A stretch of DNA of 10,033 nt from Gallionella sp. Its GTDB lineage: Bacteria; Pseudomonadota; Gammaproteobacteria; Burkholderiales; Gallionellaceae. Numbering within the stretch: position 1 is the first letter of the stretch; each line of letters begins with the position of its first letter. Of the stretch, positions 1-7,002 are shown in pieces. Below the pieces are notes generated by a model, which searched no databases, was not told where the DNA came from, and saw only the letters and a program-made list of their open reading frames with translations. Location of the stretch: contig JANLID010000305.1 in assembly GCA_024654105.1 (NCBI GenBank), forward strand, positions 1 to 10,033, read 5' to 3'. Position numbers and translations under genes: made by a program.

Positions 1-1
1 G

Positions 2-223
2 GAAGCGGGATACAAGGTGCATCTGGCCAACACCACGGCGATCAAGAAGTACGATGGGCTCAAACACAGCGGCGACGAAACCGATGCGCGCCACCTCGCC
101 CACCTGTTGCGGCTGGGCATTCTGCCAACCGGTACCATCATGAAGCTGCATAACTGCCAAAGGGAGACATTCGCTTCTGCCTGTTATATTATGCGTACGT
201 TGACGGACAAAATTATGGGGTAG
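2..223 (+). pseudogene. IS110-family transposase fragment (truncated)
   Basis: The reading frame is already open at the window edge. Up to about base 139 it encodes a stretch typical of the N-terminal DEDD domain of IS110-family transposases, with the segments HLANTTAIKKYDGLKHSGDE and DARHLAHLLRLGILP. From about base 140 the residues (MKLHNCQRETF onward) no longer resemble the family, and the frame stops at 221-223. The remaining catalytic part and the C-terminal Transposase_20 domain of a roughly 300-400 residue enzyme are missing. This is therefore a remnant cut on its 3' side, probably by a deletion or recombination that placed the GlcG-like gene directly behind it. The 5' part lies outside the window and could not be examined. 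The family call rests on recognised motifs; non-functionality follows from the truncation. Confidence 0.8.
182..190 (+). promoter_or_regulatory. Possible extended -10 promoter element before the GlcG-like gene
   Basis: The bases TGTTATATT match an extended -10 (TG-N-TATAAT-like, five of six in the hexamer) and lie 38 bases upstream of the ATG at 228. No convincing -35 hexamer is present at the usual spacing, which an extended -10 can tolerate. The site lies inside the diverged tail of the transposase fragment. This is a weak, single-motif call. Confidence 0.25.
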
Positions 224-227
224 CCAA

Positions 228-722
228 ATGCGCAAATTATCAATCGTAATTCTCACCCTGCTCGGAATGAGCAGCTTGGCATTTGCACAGGAAGCTGTTT
301 TTGAGACCAAATCCTTGACGCCGGAAACCGCTCTTGTGGCTGCCCGGGCAGCAATGGAGTCCTGCCGGAAGCAGGGCTTTCAGGTCGCTGTTGCCGTAGT
401 CGATCGCGCGGGGCTTACCCAGGTTTTGCTCAGAGACAGGTTCGCCGGCGTTCACACCATAGAAGTTGCGACCAACAAGGCGTGGACCGCTGCCAGCTTT
501 CGCACCCCCACAGCGTCACTGGCCACAGAAACACAGCCTGGTAAGCCGCTGAGTGGTCTCCGGAACCTGCCCCGATTGCTTGCAGTAGGCGGCGGAGTGG
601 TCATAGAAGCCGGCGGCACGACCTTTGGTGGCATAGGTGTGTCCGGCGCGCCCGGTGGCGACTCAGACGAGAATTGCGCCAATGCGGGAATCAAGGCCAT
701 CTCAGATGCGATTGAGTTCTGA
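228..722 (+). CDS. Secreted GlcG/HbpS-family haem-binding-like protein
   Basis: This 164-residue protein has a signal peptide (basic MRK, hydrophobic core, likely cleavage after AFA at residue 20) followed by one GlcG/HbpS (DUF336, PF03928) domain over about residues 28-164. Recognisable features are the opening LTPETALVAARAAMESC, the VAVAVVDRAG strand and the glycine-rich C-terminal segment GGGVVIEAGG...GGIGVSGAPGGDSDE. The family includes the Streptomyces haem-binding protein HbpS and the GlcG protein of glycolate loci; many members are exported and of unknown role. Here it probably binds haem or a small ligand in the periplasm. Cysteines at 46 and near 150 could form a disulfide. The ATG at 228 is preceded by GGGG at 217-220. 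The gene stands alone, facing the exporter operon, with the transposase remnant just upstream. The family assignment is good; the ligand is unknown. Confidence 0.85.
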   Translation: MRKLSIVILTLLGMSSLAFAQEAVFETKSLTPETALVAARAAMESCRKQGFQVAVAVVDRAGLTQVLLRDRFAGVHTIEVATNKAWTAASFRTPTASLATETQPGKPLSGLRNLPRLLAVGGGVVIEAGGTTFGGIGVSGAPGGDSDENCANAGIKAISDAIEF

Positions 723-733
723 CACATCGTTCA

Positions 734-770
734 CCCTGACTGGCAGGAATTAACCCGAATGGGCTCAGGG
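734..770. terminator. Candidate bidirectional hairpin between convergent genes
   Basis: CCCTGA (734-739) pairs with TCAGGG (765-770), enclosing a second stem CCC-GAAT-GGG (754-763). It lies between the converging stop codons of the GlcG-like and adaptor genes and overlaps the adaptor's last codons. There is no T-tract on either strand, so it is at best a weak or Rho-assisted terminator. Confidence 0.3.
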
Positions 771-1520
771 CAGCTTCACCAGTGCCGACGCCCCGGATCG
801 TAATGGTTCCTTGCTTGGGAATACCACATCGACAGGGTAAACCGATCCATCTTTTGTATTGATCGACTCCAGTCCCAGCGTTTTAATTTTCCCGGTGTAG
901 CTTATTCCGGCGACGCTCACAGATACCGTCTGGCCAGTTTTTAATTTGTCTATTTGGGGCGAGGAGAGGTGCATGCGCGCAATCATTTCTCCTGACCTGG
1001 CCAGCGTCAGGAGCATCTGTGGCTGTAACCCGGCAGCCACGCTTAGTCCAGGCTCTGCCTGCCGGAGAACCACGACAGCATCGAAGGGGGCGCGTATCGA
1101 GGCGTCATCCAGAGCTTTCTGGTTCTGTCGCAGGCGTGCATGCGCTTCGGAAAGCGCGGATTGGCTTCTTACCAGTTTCAGCCTGGCCTGATCCAGCTCT
1201 GTGGTGGAAACGACAGTGCGCTCATGCAACTCCGTCACACGATCCAGTTCGCGCTTGTCCTCTTCCGCTTCGGCATTCAAACGGGTTATTTCAGATCGAC
1301 TCTCATCTGCCCTGGCCTGGTAAGCCGTGCTATCCAGCGACAGCAATATTTGTCCCTTATTTACCTTGTCTCCCACTTCAACATTTACCTCCTGCACGAC
1401 GCCGGAGACCGGCGTAGAAAGTTCGACTCGCTGCGACCACTGCAATGTTGCCTGAATATCGGCGGCCCACAGTGCCTGCGGGAAGAGTGCTGCCATGATG
1501 AGCGCGATCCATTTTTTCAT
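765..1520 (-). CDS. Short HlyD/RND-type periplasmic adaptor (membrane fusion protein)
   Basis: This 251-residue protein has a signal peptide (MKKWIALIMAALFPQALWA, cleavage near residue 19) and then the layout of a periplasmic adaptor. The first lipoyl half is at about 31-65 (STPVSGVVQEVNVEVGDKVN), an alpha-helical hairpin follows at about 66-140, rich in E, R, A and L, then the second lipoyl half (ASIRAPFDAVVV) and a beta-barrel domain to the end. Typical RND adaptors have 350-400 residues and a further membrane-proximal domain. This one stops at the barrel, so it is a minimal form. Such proteins bridge an inner-membrane transporter to a TolC channel. The start is well fixed by AAGGAAA six bases upstream, and the gene begins 12 bases after the TolC-family stop, so the two are co-transcribed. 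No transporter gene follows. Confidence 0.85.
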   Translation of the reverse strand: MKKWIALIMAALFPQALWAADIQATLQWSQRVELSTPVSGVVQEVNVEVGDKVNKGQILLSLDSTAYQARADESRSEITRLNAEAEEDKRELDRVTELHERTVVSTTELDQARLKLVRSQSALSEAHARLRQNQKALDDASIRAPFDAVVVLRQAEPGLSVAAGLQPQMLLTLARSGEMIARMHLSSPQIDKLKTGQTVSVSVAGISYTGKIKTLGLESINTKDGSVYPVDVVFPSKEPLRSGASALVKLP

Positions 1521-1532
1521 TTTCTATTTCCT

Positions 1533-2831
1533 TTATTTATTCCCGGTCTGACCCAGAGGCATTCCCATCAATGCTTCCAGACGCGCGAAGCTCAATGCCA
1601 GCTGGTATTCGATGTTGCGAGTCCGCATGTTGGCTTCTGCCGTTCCCACCATGGATGTGCCGAGATTGCTCTTGAGTTCCAGCTCGTACAGGCCGCGGCT
1701 GCGTTCCAGTTGCAGGTCGCGATATTCAACGTATTTCCGCGCAGCATCGCGCGCGGTATTCTGCAACTGGGTAATATCAAGACAGGTCTCCAGCAGCGTC
1801 TGAGTCAGTTCCATTTTCAGCTTTTCAGTGTTGGCCTGCAGTTTGTTGAACTGGGCCATTTCGCGCGCAATGCGCGAGTCAGCGCGATTGCCCTGATACA
1901 AAGGCCAGGACAGGATCAGCCCGGCGCTCAGGTTATCCCGTGTGGCTGCAGCGCGGCTGTAATCGGCGGCCTGAACTTCGGCATCCAGTATCGGGCCTGT
2001 TTCTGCGCGCAGGGATTCCATGCGTTTCTGTGAGGCAGCCAGCATTTCCTGTTGCGCGTGCAGACGTGCATTGTTGTTCAGCAGAATCGGGAGCAGCGTT
2101 TCATAATCGGGCAGGGTGCGCTGATTGCCCGGAAGTTTGGGATCTTCCAGAGCGCCGGGCAAATCGCCCGGGCGATTCATGGCATTGGCCAGCAATGCGC
2201 GCGCAAGGCGCTGCCTCTGTGCGCTGGCGTTGCGTTTCACCAGCGTGTCGCGATAACGTGATTCCAGTTCAGCCAATTCGACACTGGATATCTGGCCGCG
2301 TTCCAGCCGGTCTTTCCCCTGATCGAAGCTGACGTAATGCACGGCCATCAGCTCGTTATCGACGGCGTACTGCATGTCGGTCAGCAGCACGTCAAAATAG
2401 CGCGCCATGATCTCCATGCGGCGCTTGTCGAGCGCAGTGGTCAGGTCGGCTTCGCGCGCCTTCAAATCGAGTTGGGCAGCCACTTCGGCATTGCTGCTGC
2501 GCCCGAAATCATGGAGCGTTTTGCGCGCTGTCAGGCGGACGCTGTTATCGCTGGCAAAATCCTGATTCCCTGAGCTGGGCCGGCCACTGCGCAAGATGCC
2601 CTCGAAACTGACGTTGGCATCCTGGCGCGAATTGGCGATATCCCTGTCTGCCAGCGCGCTGTCCCTTTCCGCCTGGGCGTACAGCAGGTCAGGATGGCTG
2701 GATTCCGCTGTTGCCAGGGCAGCTTCCAGTGTGAGCGAGCCGGCCAGCACGGGGGCGCAGGCTGCAGAAAAATAAAAGATTAGCAGGCAACCGATGAGGC
2801 TCAGCCGTTGCTTGCGCGGAAAACAGATCAT
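1533..2831 (-). CDS. TolC-family outer-membrane efflux protein
   Basis: About 432 residues, within the usual TolC-family range. The N-terminus is a signal peptide (MICFPRKQRLSLIGC..., cleavage probably after PVLA), followed by SLTLEAALATAESSHPDLLYAQAE, the standard opening of an OEP domain. Two long helical repeats follow, with typical stretches such as the R/E-rich EVAAQLDLKAREADLTTALD and the second-repeat LSAGLILSWPLYQGNRADSR. The protein should form a trimeric outer-membrane channel with a periplasmic tunnel. The frame is open upstream to 2894, but the ATG at 2831 is preferred because it places the signal peptide at the N-terminus and overlaps the upstream stop as ATGA, indicating translational coupling. 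It is the middle gene of the operon with the thioredoxin-like protein and the HlyD-like adaptor. The substrate cannot be read from the sequence. Confidence 0.9.
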   Translation of the reverse strand: MICFPRKQRLSLIGCLLIFYFSAACAPVLAGSLTLEAALATAESSHPDLLYAQAERDSALADRDIANSRQDANVSFEGILRSGRPSSGNQDFASDNSVRLTARKTLHDFGRSSNAEVAAQLDLKAREADLTTALDKRRMEIMARYFDVLLTDMQYAVDNELMAVHYVSFDQGKDRLERGQISSVELAELESRYRDTLVKRNASAQRQRLARALLANAMNRPGDLPGALEDPKLPGNQRTLPDYETLLPILLNNNARLHAQQEMLAASQKRMESLRAETGPILDAEVQAADYSRAAATRDNLSAGLILSWPLYQGNRADSRIAREMAQFNKLQANTEKLKMELTQTLLETCLDITQLQNTARDAARKYVEYRDLQLERSRGLYELELKSNLGTSMVGTAEANMRTRNIEYQLALSFARLEALMGMPLGQTGNK

Positions 2832-3343
2832 TTCACTTGCTGTTTCTTGTAGGCTGTAAACGACGTGGTTTTGCAGGCGCCTTCCACAACACATTTTCCT
2901 AATAGCAAAAATTCATTCACATCTTTTGCCGTTCCGGGAAAGCGCGTGATCAGTTTGCCGTCCAGATCAAAAAAATCGAATACGGGTGTCCCGTATACGC
3001 GGTGTTCTATGCTGAAGGCCTTTTCCGTGGTTTCCTTCCCTTTGAAATCCACCATGGGGAGACTGCCGCGAATATCGACCGGGAAAATCAGAAAGTGCTT
3101 ATGGTAGTAATCCTGCACCTCGCTCTGGTTGAGGATGGTATGTTTCATGCGGTAGCAAAAGGGGCAATCTTCCAGTTCGAACATGATCATGATGCCGGTC
3201 TTGCCTTCCTCTTTAGCGGTGGCCAGCTCACTCTTGAAGTCGCCCATTTTTAGATCAAAGAAATATTTCTCCGCATCGCGTGTTTCAGTAAAGCCTGTTC
3301 CCATGCAGAGTATGTATAACAAACCGGCAATAAATATTTTCAT
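2828..3343 (-). CDS. Periplasmic thioredoxin-fold protein with CPFC active site
   Basis: This 171-residue protein has a hydrophobic N-terminal export segment (MKIFIAGLLYILCMG) and a thioredoxin fold of the SoxW / Thioredoxin_7 type. The redox motif is D-C60-P-F-C63, with the cis-proline at residue 120 in YGTPVF and the following strand FDLDGKLITRFPG. Proteins of this sort act as periplasmic thiol-disulfide reductases or oxidants and are often found beside efflux or sulfur-oxidation genes. Two additional cysteines, C151 and C157, lie near the C-terminus and could form a second redox or structural pair. The start is well supported: GGAAAGGA (3351-3358) lies seven bases before the ATG. The stop overlaps the TolC-family start by four bases, so this is the first gene of the operon. 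The precise subfamily and partner are uncertain. Confidence 0.8.
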   Translation of the reverse strand: MKIFIAGLLYILCMGTGFTETRDAEKYFFDLKMGDFKSELATAKEEGKTGIMIMFELEDCPFCYRMKHTILNQSEVQDYYHKHFLIFPVDIRGSLPMVDFKGKETTEKAFSIEHRVYGTPVFDFFDLDGKLITRFPGTAKDVNEFLLLGKCVVEGACKTTSFTAYKKQQVK

Positions 3344-3372
3344 GGTCTTGTCCTTTCCAATTCAACAAAGTT

Positions 3373-3378
3373 ATTGTA
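3373..3378 (-). promoter_or_regulatory. Possible -10 element of the thioredoxin-TolC-adaptor operon
   Basis: On the - strand these bases read TACAAT, five of six matches to TATAAT, about 30 bases upstream of the ATG at 3343 and suitably placed before the ribosome-binding site at 3351-3358. No good -35 lies at 16-18 bases, so the assignment is tentative. Confidence 0.25.
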
Positions 3379-3380
3379 AC

Positions 3381-3411
3381 TTGACAATACATGTGCGCGC
3401 GCAACTAAAAT
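3381..3411 (+). promoter_or_regulatory. Possible sigma-70 promoter pointing toward the TlpA-like gene
   Basis: A perfect TTGACA (3381-3386) is followed by TAAAAT (3406-3411, five of six matches to the -10 consensus). The spacer is 19 bases, longer than the ideal 17. It lies back to back with the candidate -10 of the opposite operon. It could drive the fadE relic and the lipoprotein gene downstream. Confidence 0.3.
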
Positions 3412-3473
3412 GGGGTAGGCTTCGAATAATTTCTTGAATACCACATCCATTGCCTGGTGTGCGTCCAGAACCC

Positions 3474-3611
3474 AGTGCGCTATGCTGTTCGGCGACGCTG
3501 AAATGCTTCGAGGATGATGGCCGTACTGCCGAAGATTTGCCGTTGCTGCATTGGGCGATGCAGGACGCGCCGCACAAAATCCAGCAGGCTTTCGACGGCG
3601 TGATGCAAAAC
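3474..3611 (+). pseudogene. fadE-like acyl-CoA dehydrogenase relic (C-terminal domain fragment)
   Basis: About 46 codons here read ALCCSATLKCFEDDGR, DLPLLHWAMQDAPHK and IQQAFDGVMQN in one continuous frame. From memory this closely follows the C-terminal DUF1974 domain of FadE-type acyl-CoA dehydrogenases, where a stretch resembling SATLKRFEDEGR...DLPLLHWAMQDALYRIQ..AFDGVLQNFP is typical. Both ends break off: upstream residues do not continue the family, and downstream only N-C-R-P might still correspond to the NFPNRP segment. A complete FadE has roughly 750-815 residues, so this is a small fossil of a deleted gene. It happens to be in frame with the lipoprotein gene that follows, which makes that gene look artificially long. 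A homology search of the translated segment would confirm or refute it. Confidence 0.65.
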
Positions 3612-3665
3612 TGCAGACCGCAAGTGACCGCAAAATCCGCCGTTGCAAATACAGGAGGGAGCTTT

Positions 3666-4223
3666 TTGTATTCAAGATTTGTCCGGTACGTAAGCCAGGC
3701 GTGCCGCATGGCGGGAGCGATAGCCTTGCTTGCCCTGCTCGGCGCCTGCAGTAAGCCCGCGGTCGAGGAGTCCATCCCGGCGCTTACCCTGACTGGCTTG
3801 GACGGCACCCGGACATCCCTCCAGGCATTCCGGGGCAGGCTGCTGGTGCTTAATGTGTGGGCTACCTGGTGCCCGCCCTGCCGCAGGGAAATGCCCAGCC
3901 TGGAACGGCTCAGCAAAAACGTGGACGGCAGCCGCATCGTCGTGGCAGGCATATCCGTCGACAGCGATGCGAACGCGGTGCTGGAGTTCCTGAGACAGAA
4001 CGGTGTCACTTTCCGCAACTTCAGAGACACGCCCGGCAACATCGCCAATGCGCTGGGCGTGCAGGTCTATCCGGAAACCCTTCTGATTGCTCCTGACGGC
4101 AAGATAGCGCACCGGATCATGGGGGAGCGTGACTGGAGCAGCCCGGCTATGCTCAGGGTGCTGGAAGATGCTTTTCGGGGCAGGCGCAGTGAGCCGGATT
4201 ACAGCCAGACCGGGGCAAAATAG
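3666..4223 (+). CDS. TlpA/ResA-like thioredoxin-fold lipoprotein
   Basis: The preferred start is TTG at 3666, because GGAGGG (3654-3659) sits six bases upstream and the product then begins with a basic n-region and a lipoprotein signal (ALLALLGAC, lipid Cys at residue 28). An ATG at 3708 would leave a very short signal, and the frame further upstream is the fadE relic. The 185-residue product has a TlpA/AhpC-TSA-type thioredoxin domain: LNVWATWCPPCRREMPSLE with the CPPC redox site at 69-72, GISVDSD, and the cis-proline at 136 in VYPETLLIAPDG. Proteins of this family (TlpA, ResA, CcmG) reduce periplasmic disulfides, often apocytochrome c or copper-site cysteines. Ser at position +2 suggests the outer membrane. 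The c-type cytochromes downstream make a role in cytochrome maturation possible but unproved. Confidence 0.85.
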   Translation: MYSRFVRYVSQACRMAGAIALLALLGACSKPAVEESIPALTLTGLDGTRTSLQAFRGRLLVLNVWATWCPPCRREMPSLERLSKNVDGSRIVVAGISVDSDANAVLEFLRQNGVTFRNFRDTPGNIANALGVQVYPETLLIAPDGKIAHRIMGERDWSSPAMLRVLEDAFRGRRSEPDYSQTGAK

Positions 4224-4234
4224 GGTTCAGCAGC

Positions 4235-4290
4235 GTAGGGCGGGTCACAACCCGCCATTTCAGTGTAGCGGCGGGTGTGACCCGCCCTAC
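4235..4290. repeat. Inverted pair of REP elements, family A (BIME-like)
   Basis: The forward copy (4235-4256) has a GTAG head, arms GGCGGGT and ACCCGCC, and a CACA loop. The reverse copy (4270-4290) has the same head and arms with a three-base loop, ending in CTAC. The heads point outward and the pair can fold into one long stem. A GTAG tetranucleotide 5' of a short palindrome is the hallmark of REP elements moved by RAYT (TnpA-REP) transposases. The pair lies 11 bases after the TlpA-like stop and may protect or end that transcript. Confidence 0.85.
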
Positions 4291-4407
4291 GTACTCGTTT
4301 CTGCGTTGGAAAATACTCGGGTTGGGCAAACGCCACAGGCCGTGCATAATCCCCGGCCTCGGTTTTTACGCTAATATAGCGGCCTCTTCATTGGAGAAAA
4401 TGCTGCC

Positions 4408-6900
4408 GTGCCGATTACCTGGGATATCCCATTGGTTGTTCTTTCCGTGCTGGTCGCGCTGCTTGGCTCGTTTGCGGCATTCGCCCAAGGGCGGCATATG
4501 CGCGAAAGCAGCGGGTTTTCGGCGTACGCGTGGATGTTTGCCGCCGCATCCACACTGGGTATGGCTATCTGGTCCGCGCAATTCATCAGTATACTGGCCT
4601 CTCAGCTACCAATACACGTCGATTACGCCCCGTCGCTGGTATTTTTTTCCCTCTTGCCTGCGATTGTCTCCACCCTGCTGGGATTCAACGTATTGCGCGA
4701 GCCGGTTATCGGCGTCAGGCAAATAGCGGAAAGCGGCCTGCTGATGGGAGCCGGCATCACTCTTACGCAGTACGCCTGCATGGCAACCCTCAGGCTCTCG
4801 CCGCCTATCATTTACGGTTTGCCGCTTATCGTCTTGTCCGTGGCAATTGCCGTCATTCCCTCATGCGCTGCGTTGCTGACGGTGTACGGGAGTGAACGCG
4901 CCAAACCGCCGTCGTTGCCGCGTTCTGTATTGGGCGCGGCCATCATGGGCATGGCGATTTTGGCGACGCATTACATCGTCGTGTTCGGTATGCACATCCC
5001 GCCCGACAGTATCAGCGAATATGATGTGTTGTCCGAGCCGCGTTTTATGGCCATGCTGATTTTGCTGGTTTCGCTGTTCTGGTTTAGCGGCGGCATAATC
5101 GCCACGCTGTTCGACCAGAGCATGGCGCGGCAAAATGCCGAGGCGCTGGAAAAATTGCAGGGGGCATATGATGCGCTCGAGGAACGTGCGCAGGAATTGG
5201 CCAAGAATCGTTCCAAGCTGGTGCTGGATAAGGCGCTGGACGCGGTGATCAATATCGACAGCGCCGGGCGGGTAATCGAATGGAATGCGGAAGCGGAACG
5301 CATATTCGGATACCGGCATGATGAGGCAATTGGCCAGTCGGCGTCCTATATGATTATCCCCCCCATTCATCGCGAAGCGCATGACAGGGGGATGAATCAT
5401 TTTCTGGAAATAGGCGAGATGCATATTCCGGGCAAGCGCACCGAAATCACCGCGCTACGGAAAGATGGGACGGAATTTCCGGCTGAATTGGCCATTATCG
5501 CCGTGCGCCAGAAACAAAAAGAAGAAAACTTTTTTAGCGCGTTTGTGCGCGACATTACCGACCGCAAGCTGGCCGAACAGCATATCCACCAGTTGGCTTT
5601 TTATGATGTGCTCACCAAATTGCCCAATCGCCGTTTGTTGCTGGATCGCTTGCAACAGGCGTTTTCAGTGAGTGCGCGCAGCGGCCAGTATGGCGCCGTA
5701 CTATTTCTTGATCTTGACCACTTCAAAACCCTCAACGATACCAAAGGGCATGCCATCGGCGATTTGCTGCTGCTCGAAGTCGCCAGGCGGCTGGAATTCT
5801 GCATGCGCGACGGCGATACGGTGGCGCGGCTGGGCGGCGATGAGTTCGTGGTGGTACTCGAAGATCTGAGCAAACAGCCGGATGAGGCGGTTACACAAAC
5901 CGAACTGGTCGCGGAAAAGATTCGCGACGAGCTGAACCGGCCTTATATGCTGAAAGATTACGAGCACTACACCACGCCGAGCATCGGCATCAGCCTGTTC
6001 CTTGGCCATCTGGAAAATGCGGAAGATTTGCTCAAGCACGCCGATATCGCCATGTACCAGGCCAAGGCGGCAGGGCGTAATACCATCCGCTTTTTTGACC
6101 CGCAGATGCAAATGATATTGGATCTGCGGACTGCCATGGAAGCGGATCTGCGCCAAGCGCTCGCCATGCAGCAATTCAGACTGTATTACCAAATTCAGGT
6201 GGGCGGCAGCATGTGTCGCACATCGGGCGCGGAAGTGTTGTTGCGCTGGGAACACCCGGAACGCGGCCTGGTATTTCCCGCCCACTTCATACCGCTGGCC
6301 GAGGAAACCGGACTGATTGTGCCGATTGGCTTGTGGGTGCTGAAAACCGCCTGCGCGCAACTCAAGGCTTGGCAGCACGATGCGCTGGCGCGCGACCTGA
6401 CGCTGTCGGTGAACGTCAGCGCCAAACAATTCCGCAGGGCCGATTTTGTCGCCCATGTGCAGCAGGTGCTGCTGGAAAGCGGCGCGAAGCCCTCGCTTCT
6501 CAAGCTGGAACTGACTGAAAGCATGGTGCTGGAAAACGTCGAGGATACCATCAGCAAAATGCATGAACTGAAACTGCTCGGCGTGAGTTTCTCGATGGAT
6601 GACTTCGGCACCGGTTATTCTTCGCTGCAATACCTGAAACGCCTGCCGCTGGATCAGATCAAGATCGACCGATCCTTTGTGCTCGATATCACCAACGATC
6701 CCAACGATGCCGCCATCGTGCAGACCATCATCGCGATGACCGAGGCGCTGGGACTGAGCGTGATTGCAGAAGGGGTTGAAACCGAGGCGCAGCGGGACTT
6801 TCTGGATAAACATGGCTGTCATGCCTTCCAGGGTAATCTGTACAGCAAGCCGATCCTGCTCGAGCATTTCGAGAGCCTGTTGCGAGATGGTGCCGGGTAA
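4408..6900 (+). CDS. MHYT-PAS-GGDEF-EAL cyclic-di-GMP synthase/phosphodiesterase
   Basis: This 830-residue inner-membrane protein has four parts. Residues 1-240 form a seven-helix MHYT-like sensor in which the three motifs are degenerate (AQFI at 57-60, TQYA at 120-123, THYI at 187-190). A coiled linker leads to a PAS domain (about 268-390, IEWNAEAERIFGY). The GGDEF domain (about 395-560) has an intact GGDEF at 476-480 and an inhibitory RxxD site (R467-D470). The EAL domain (about 580-825) carries EVL in place of EAL (609-611), VNVSAKQF, ELTES, DDFGTGYSS (from 731), KID, EGVE (from 788) and the final Q-G-x-L. All usual catalytic residues are present, so both c-di-GMP synthesis and hydrolysis are possible. 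GTG 4408 is the start, with GGAG 11 bases upstream and a TAA stop at 4372-4374; the nearby ATG at 4400 is out of frame. The gene appears monocistronic. Confidence 0.93.
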   Translation: MPITWDIPLVVLSVLVALLGSFAAFAQGRHMRESSGFSAYAWMFAAASTLGMAIWSAQFISILASQLPIHVDYAPSLVFFSLLPAIVSTLLGFNVLREPVIGVRQIAESGLLMGAGITLTQYACMATLRLSPPIIYGLPLIVLSVAIAVIPSCAALLTVYGSERAKPPSLPRSVLGAAIMGMAILATHYIVVFGMHIPPDSISEYDVLSEPRFMAMLILLVSLFWFSGGIIATLFDQSMARQNAEALEKLQGAYDALEERAQELAKNRSKLVLDKALDAVINIDSAGRVIEWNAEAERIFGYRHDEAIGQSASYMIIPPIHREAHDRGMNHFLEIGEMHIPGKRTEITALRKDGTEFPAELAIIAVRQKQKEENFFSAFVRDITDRKLAEQHIHQLAFYDVLTKLPNRRLLLDRLQQAFSVSARSGQYGAVLFLDLDHFKTLNDTKGHAIGDLLLLEVARRLEFCMRDGDTVARLGGDEFVVVLEDLSKQPDEAVTQTELVAEKIRDELNRPYMLKDYEHYTTPSIGISLFLGHLENAEDLLKHADIAMYQAKAAGRNTIRFFDPQMQMILDLRTAMEADLRQALAMQQFRLYYQIQVGGSMCRTSGAEVLLRWEHPERGLVFPAHFIPLAEETGLIVPIGLWVLKTACAQLKAWQHDALARDLTLSVNVSAKQFRRADFVAHVQQVLLESGAKPSLLKLELTESMVLENVEDTISKMHELKLLGVSFSMDDFGTGYSSLQYLKRLPLDQIKIDRSFVLDITNDPNDAAIVQTIIAMTEALGLSVIAEGVETEAQRDFLDKHGCHAFQGNLYSKPILLEHFESLLRDGAG

Positions 6901-6907
6901 ATTCGCA

Positions 6908-6933
6908 CCGGCAAAATCGCCGGCTGTTTTTTT
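6908..6933 (+). terminator. Intrinsic terminator after the GGDEF-EAL gene
   Basis: CCGGC (6908-6912), a six-base loop and GCCGG (6919-6923) are followed by CTG and seven T residues (6927-6933). It begins seven bases after the stop codon. This is a standard Rho-independent terminator and separates the c-di-GMP gene from the cytochrome locus. Confidence 0.8.
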
Positions 6934-6940
6934 AGTTAAT

Positions 6941-6991
6941 GTAGGGTGCATTCCATGCACCATTGTTGTTGGTGCATGGAATGCACCCTAC
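6941..6991. repeat. Inverted pair of REP elements, family B
   Basis: The forward copy (6941-6961) has a GTAG head, arms GGTGCAT and ATGCACC, and a TCC loop. Its exact reverse complement is at 6971-6991, with nine bases between. The overall geometry (4+7+3+7) is the same as in family A, but the palindrome sequence differs. The pair forms a perfect 21-base stem just after the terminator. Confidence 0.85.
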
Positions 6992-7002
6992 GAGTTCTTT
7001 TT

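Noticed and set aside
1140..2033. A 297-codon open frame on the + strand
   Set aside because: It is antisense to the adaptor and TolC-family genes, spans their junction, and has no recognisable domain.
3450..3665. N-terminal extension of the TlpA-like protein from an upstream TTG
   Set aside because: This part resembles a FadE fragment, lacks a ribosome-binding site at its start, and would bury the lipoprotein signal at residue 87 or beyond.
4400..4402. ATG as start of the MHYT-PAS-GGDEF-EAL gene
   Set aside because: It is out of frame with the MHYT coding region; the GTG at 4408 is the first in-frame usual start codon after the TAA at 4372-4374.
5701..6963. A 420-codon open frame on the - strand
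   Set aside because: It lies antisense to the GGDEF-EAL coding region, whose conserved motifs are all on the + strand; the antisense product shows no recognisable domain and runs into the REP pair.
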